The notes under the pieces were generated by a model, which was not told the origin of the DNA, did no database searches, and saw only the letters and a list, made by a program, of their open reading frames with translations. A stretch of DNA of 23,677 nucleotides, taken from contig CAKREL010000028.1 in NCBI GenBank assembly GCA_934317205.1, positions 1 to 23,677 of the forward strand, given 5' to 3'. The position numbers and the translations under genes are program-made. This document shows, piece after piece, positions 23,619 to 23,677 of this stretch; position 1 is the first letter of the stretch; every line of letters starts with the position of its first letter. The stretch comes from an uncultured Eubacterium sp. (lineage in GTDB: Bacteria; Bacillota; Clostridia; Lachnospirales; Lachnospiraceae).

Positions 23619-23677
23619 TAATTATATATATAACGTATATAAGGATGGAAAATATAGATTAGAGGGAGGAGCATAGG
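23601..23677. other. AT-rich foreign junction, probable left end of a mobile element
   Basis: From 23601 the sequence is very AT-rich and bears no CpaF similarity in any frame. It contains TATATA-ACG-TATATA (23627-23641), a dyad, and the broader TTATATA/TATATAA pair (23622-23628, 23636-23642). GAGGGAGGAG (23662-23671) is a strong ribosome site placed to start a gene just beyond the window edge. Palindromic ends next to a gene are usual for integrative elements or transposons. The element type cannot be known from 77 bases. Confidence 0.5.

Overview
The window looks like chromosomal DNA of a spore-forming gut clostridium of the family Lachnospiraceae (Dorea/Mediterraneibacter/Blautia-like; genus not fixed by what I can see). 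The evidence is strong AGGAGG-type ribosome sites, sigma-A promoters with 17-base spacers, a moderate-to-low GC content, a BofA homologue, HemZ, a hisS-aspS pair and a clostridial Tad-pilus gene order.

Layout. Positions 1-234 hold no convincing gene but do hold a long imperfect palindrome that may be a mobile-element remnant. Positions 235-1018 are a divergent control region: a cyclophilin reads left, and the bifunctional stringent-response enzyme Rel reads right. Rel is followed by a metallo-beta-lactamase-fold hydrolase and hemZ. A clear promoter at 5814-5842 then starts hisS-aspS after a structured leader of about 160 bases. A strong two-way terminator (9171-9211) separates this from a leftward pair, an ECF-type sigma factor and its likely membrane-bound anti-sigma partner. 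Next comes a rightward small alarmone synthetase with an odd charged N-terminal tail and an overlapping small upstream ORF. The two subunits of an acetate/acetoacetate-type CoA-transferase read left and a DRE-TIM aldolase-like enzyme reads right.

After a folded 166-base repeat element, a promoter, a cobalamin riboswitch and an intrinsic terminator precede a two-gene unit (TetR-type regulator and a small cysteine-rich protein). This is an unusual cargo for a B12 switch. A conserved hypothetical, a METTL25-like methyltransferase and a membrane-anchored beta-propeller-like protein follow, ending at a terminator that runs into another hairpin-rich repeat block. The right end holds bofA and the beginning of a Tad pilus operon: prepilin peptidase, CpaE/TadZ-like protein and CpaF/TadA ATPase.

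The CpaF reading frame breaks off abruptly just after its Walker B region. It is followed by about 75 bases of very AT-rich, palindrome-bearing DNA with a strong ribosome site at the window edge. This is the signature expected where a mobile element has inserted into cpaF, and it is the most interesting point in the window. Two (p)ppGpp enzymes lie within 11 kb of each other, and regulatory RNA structures are frequent. All family assignments were made by eye from motifs; no database search was run.
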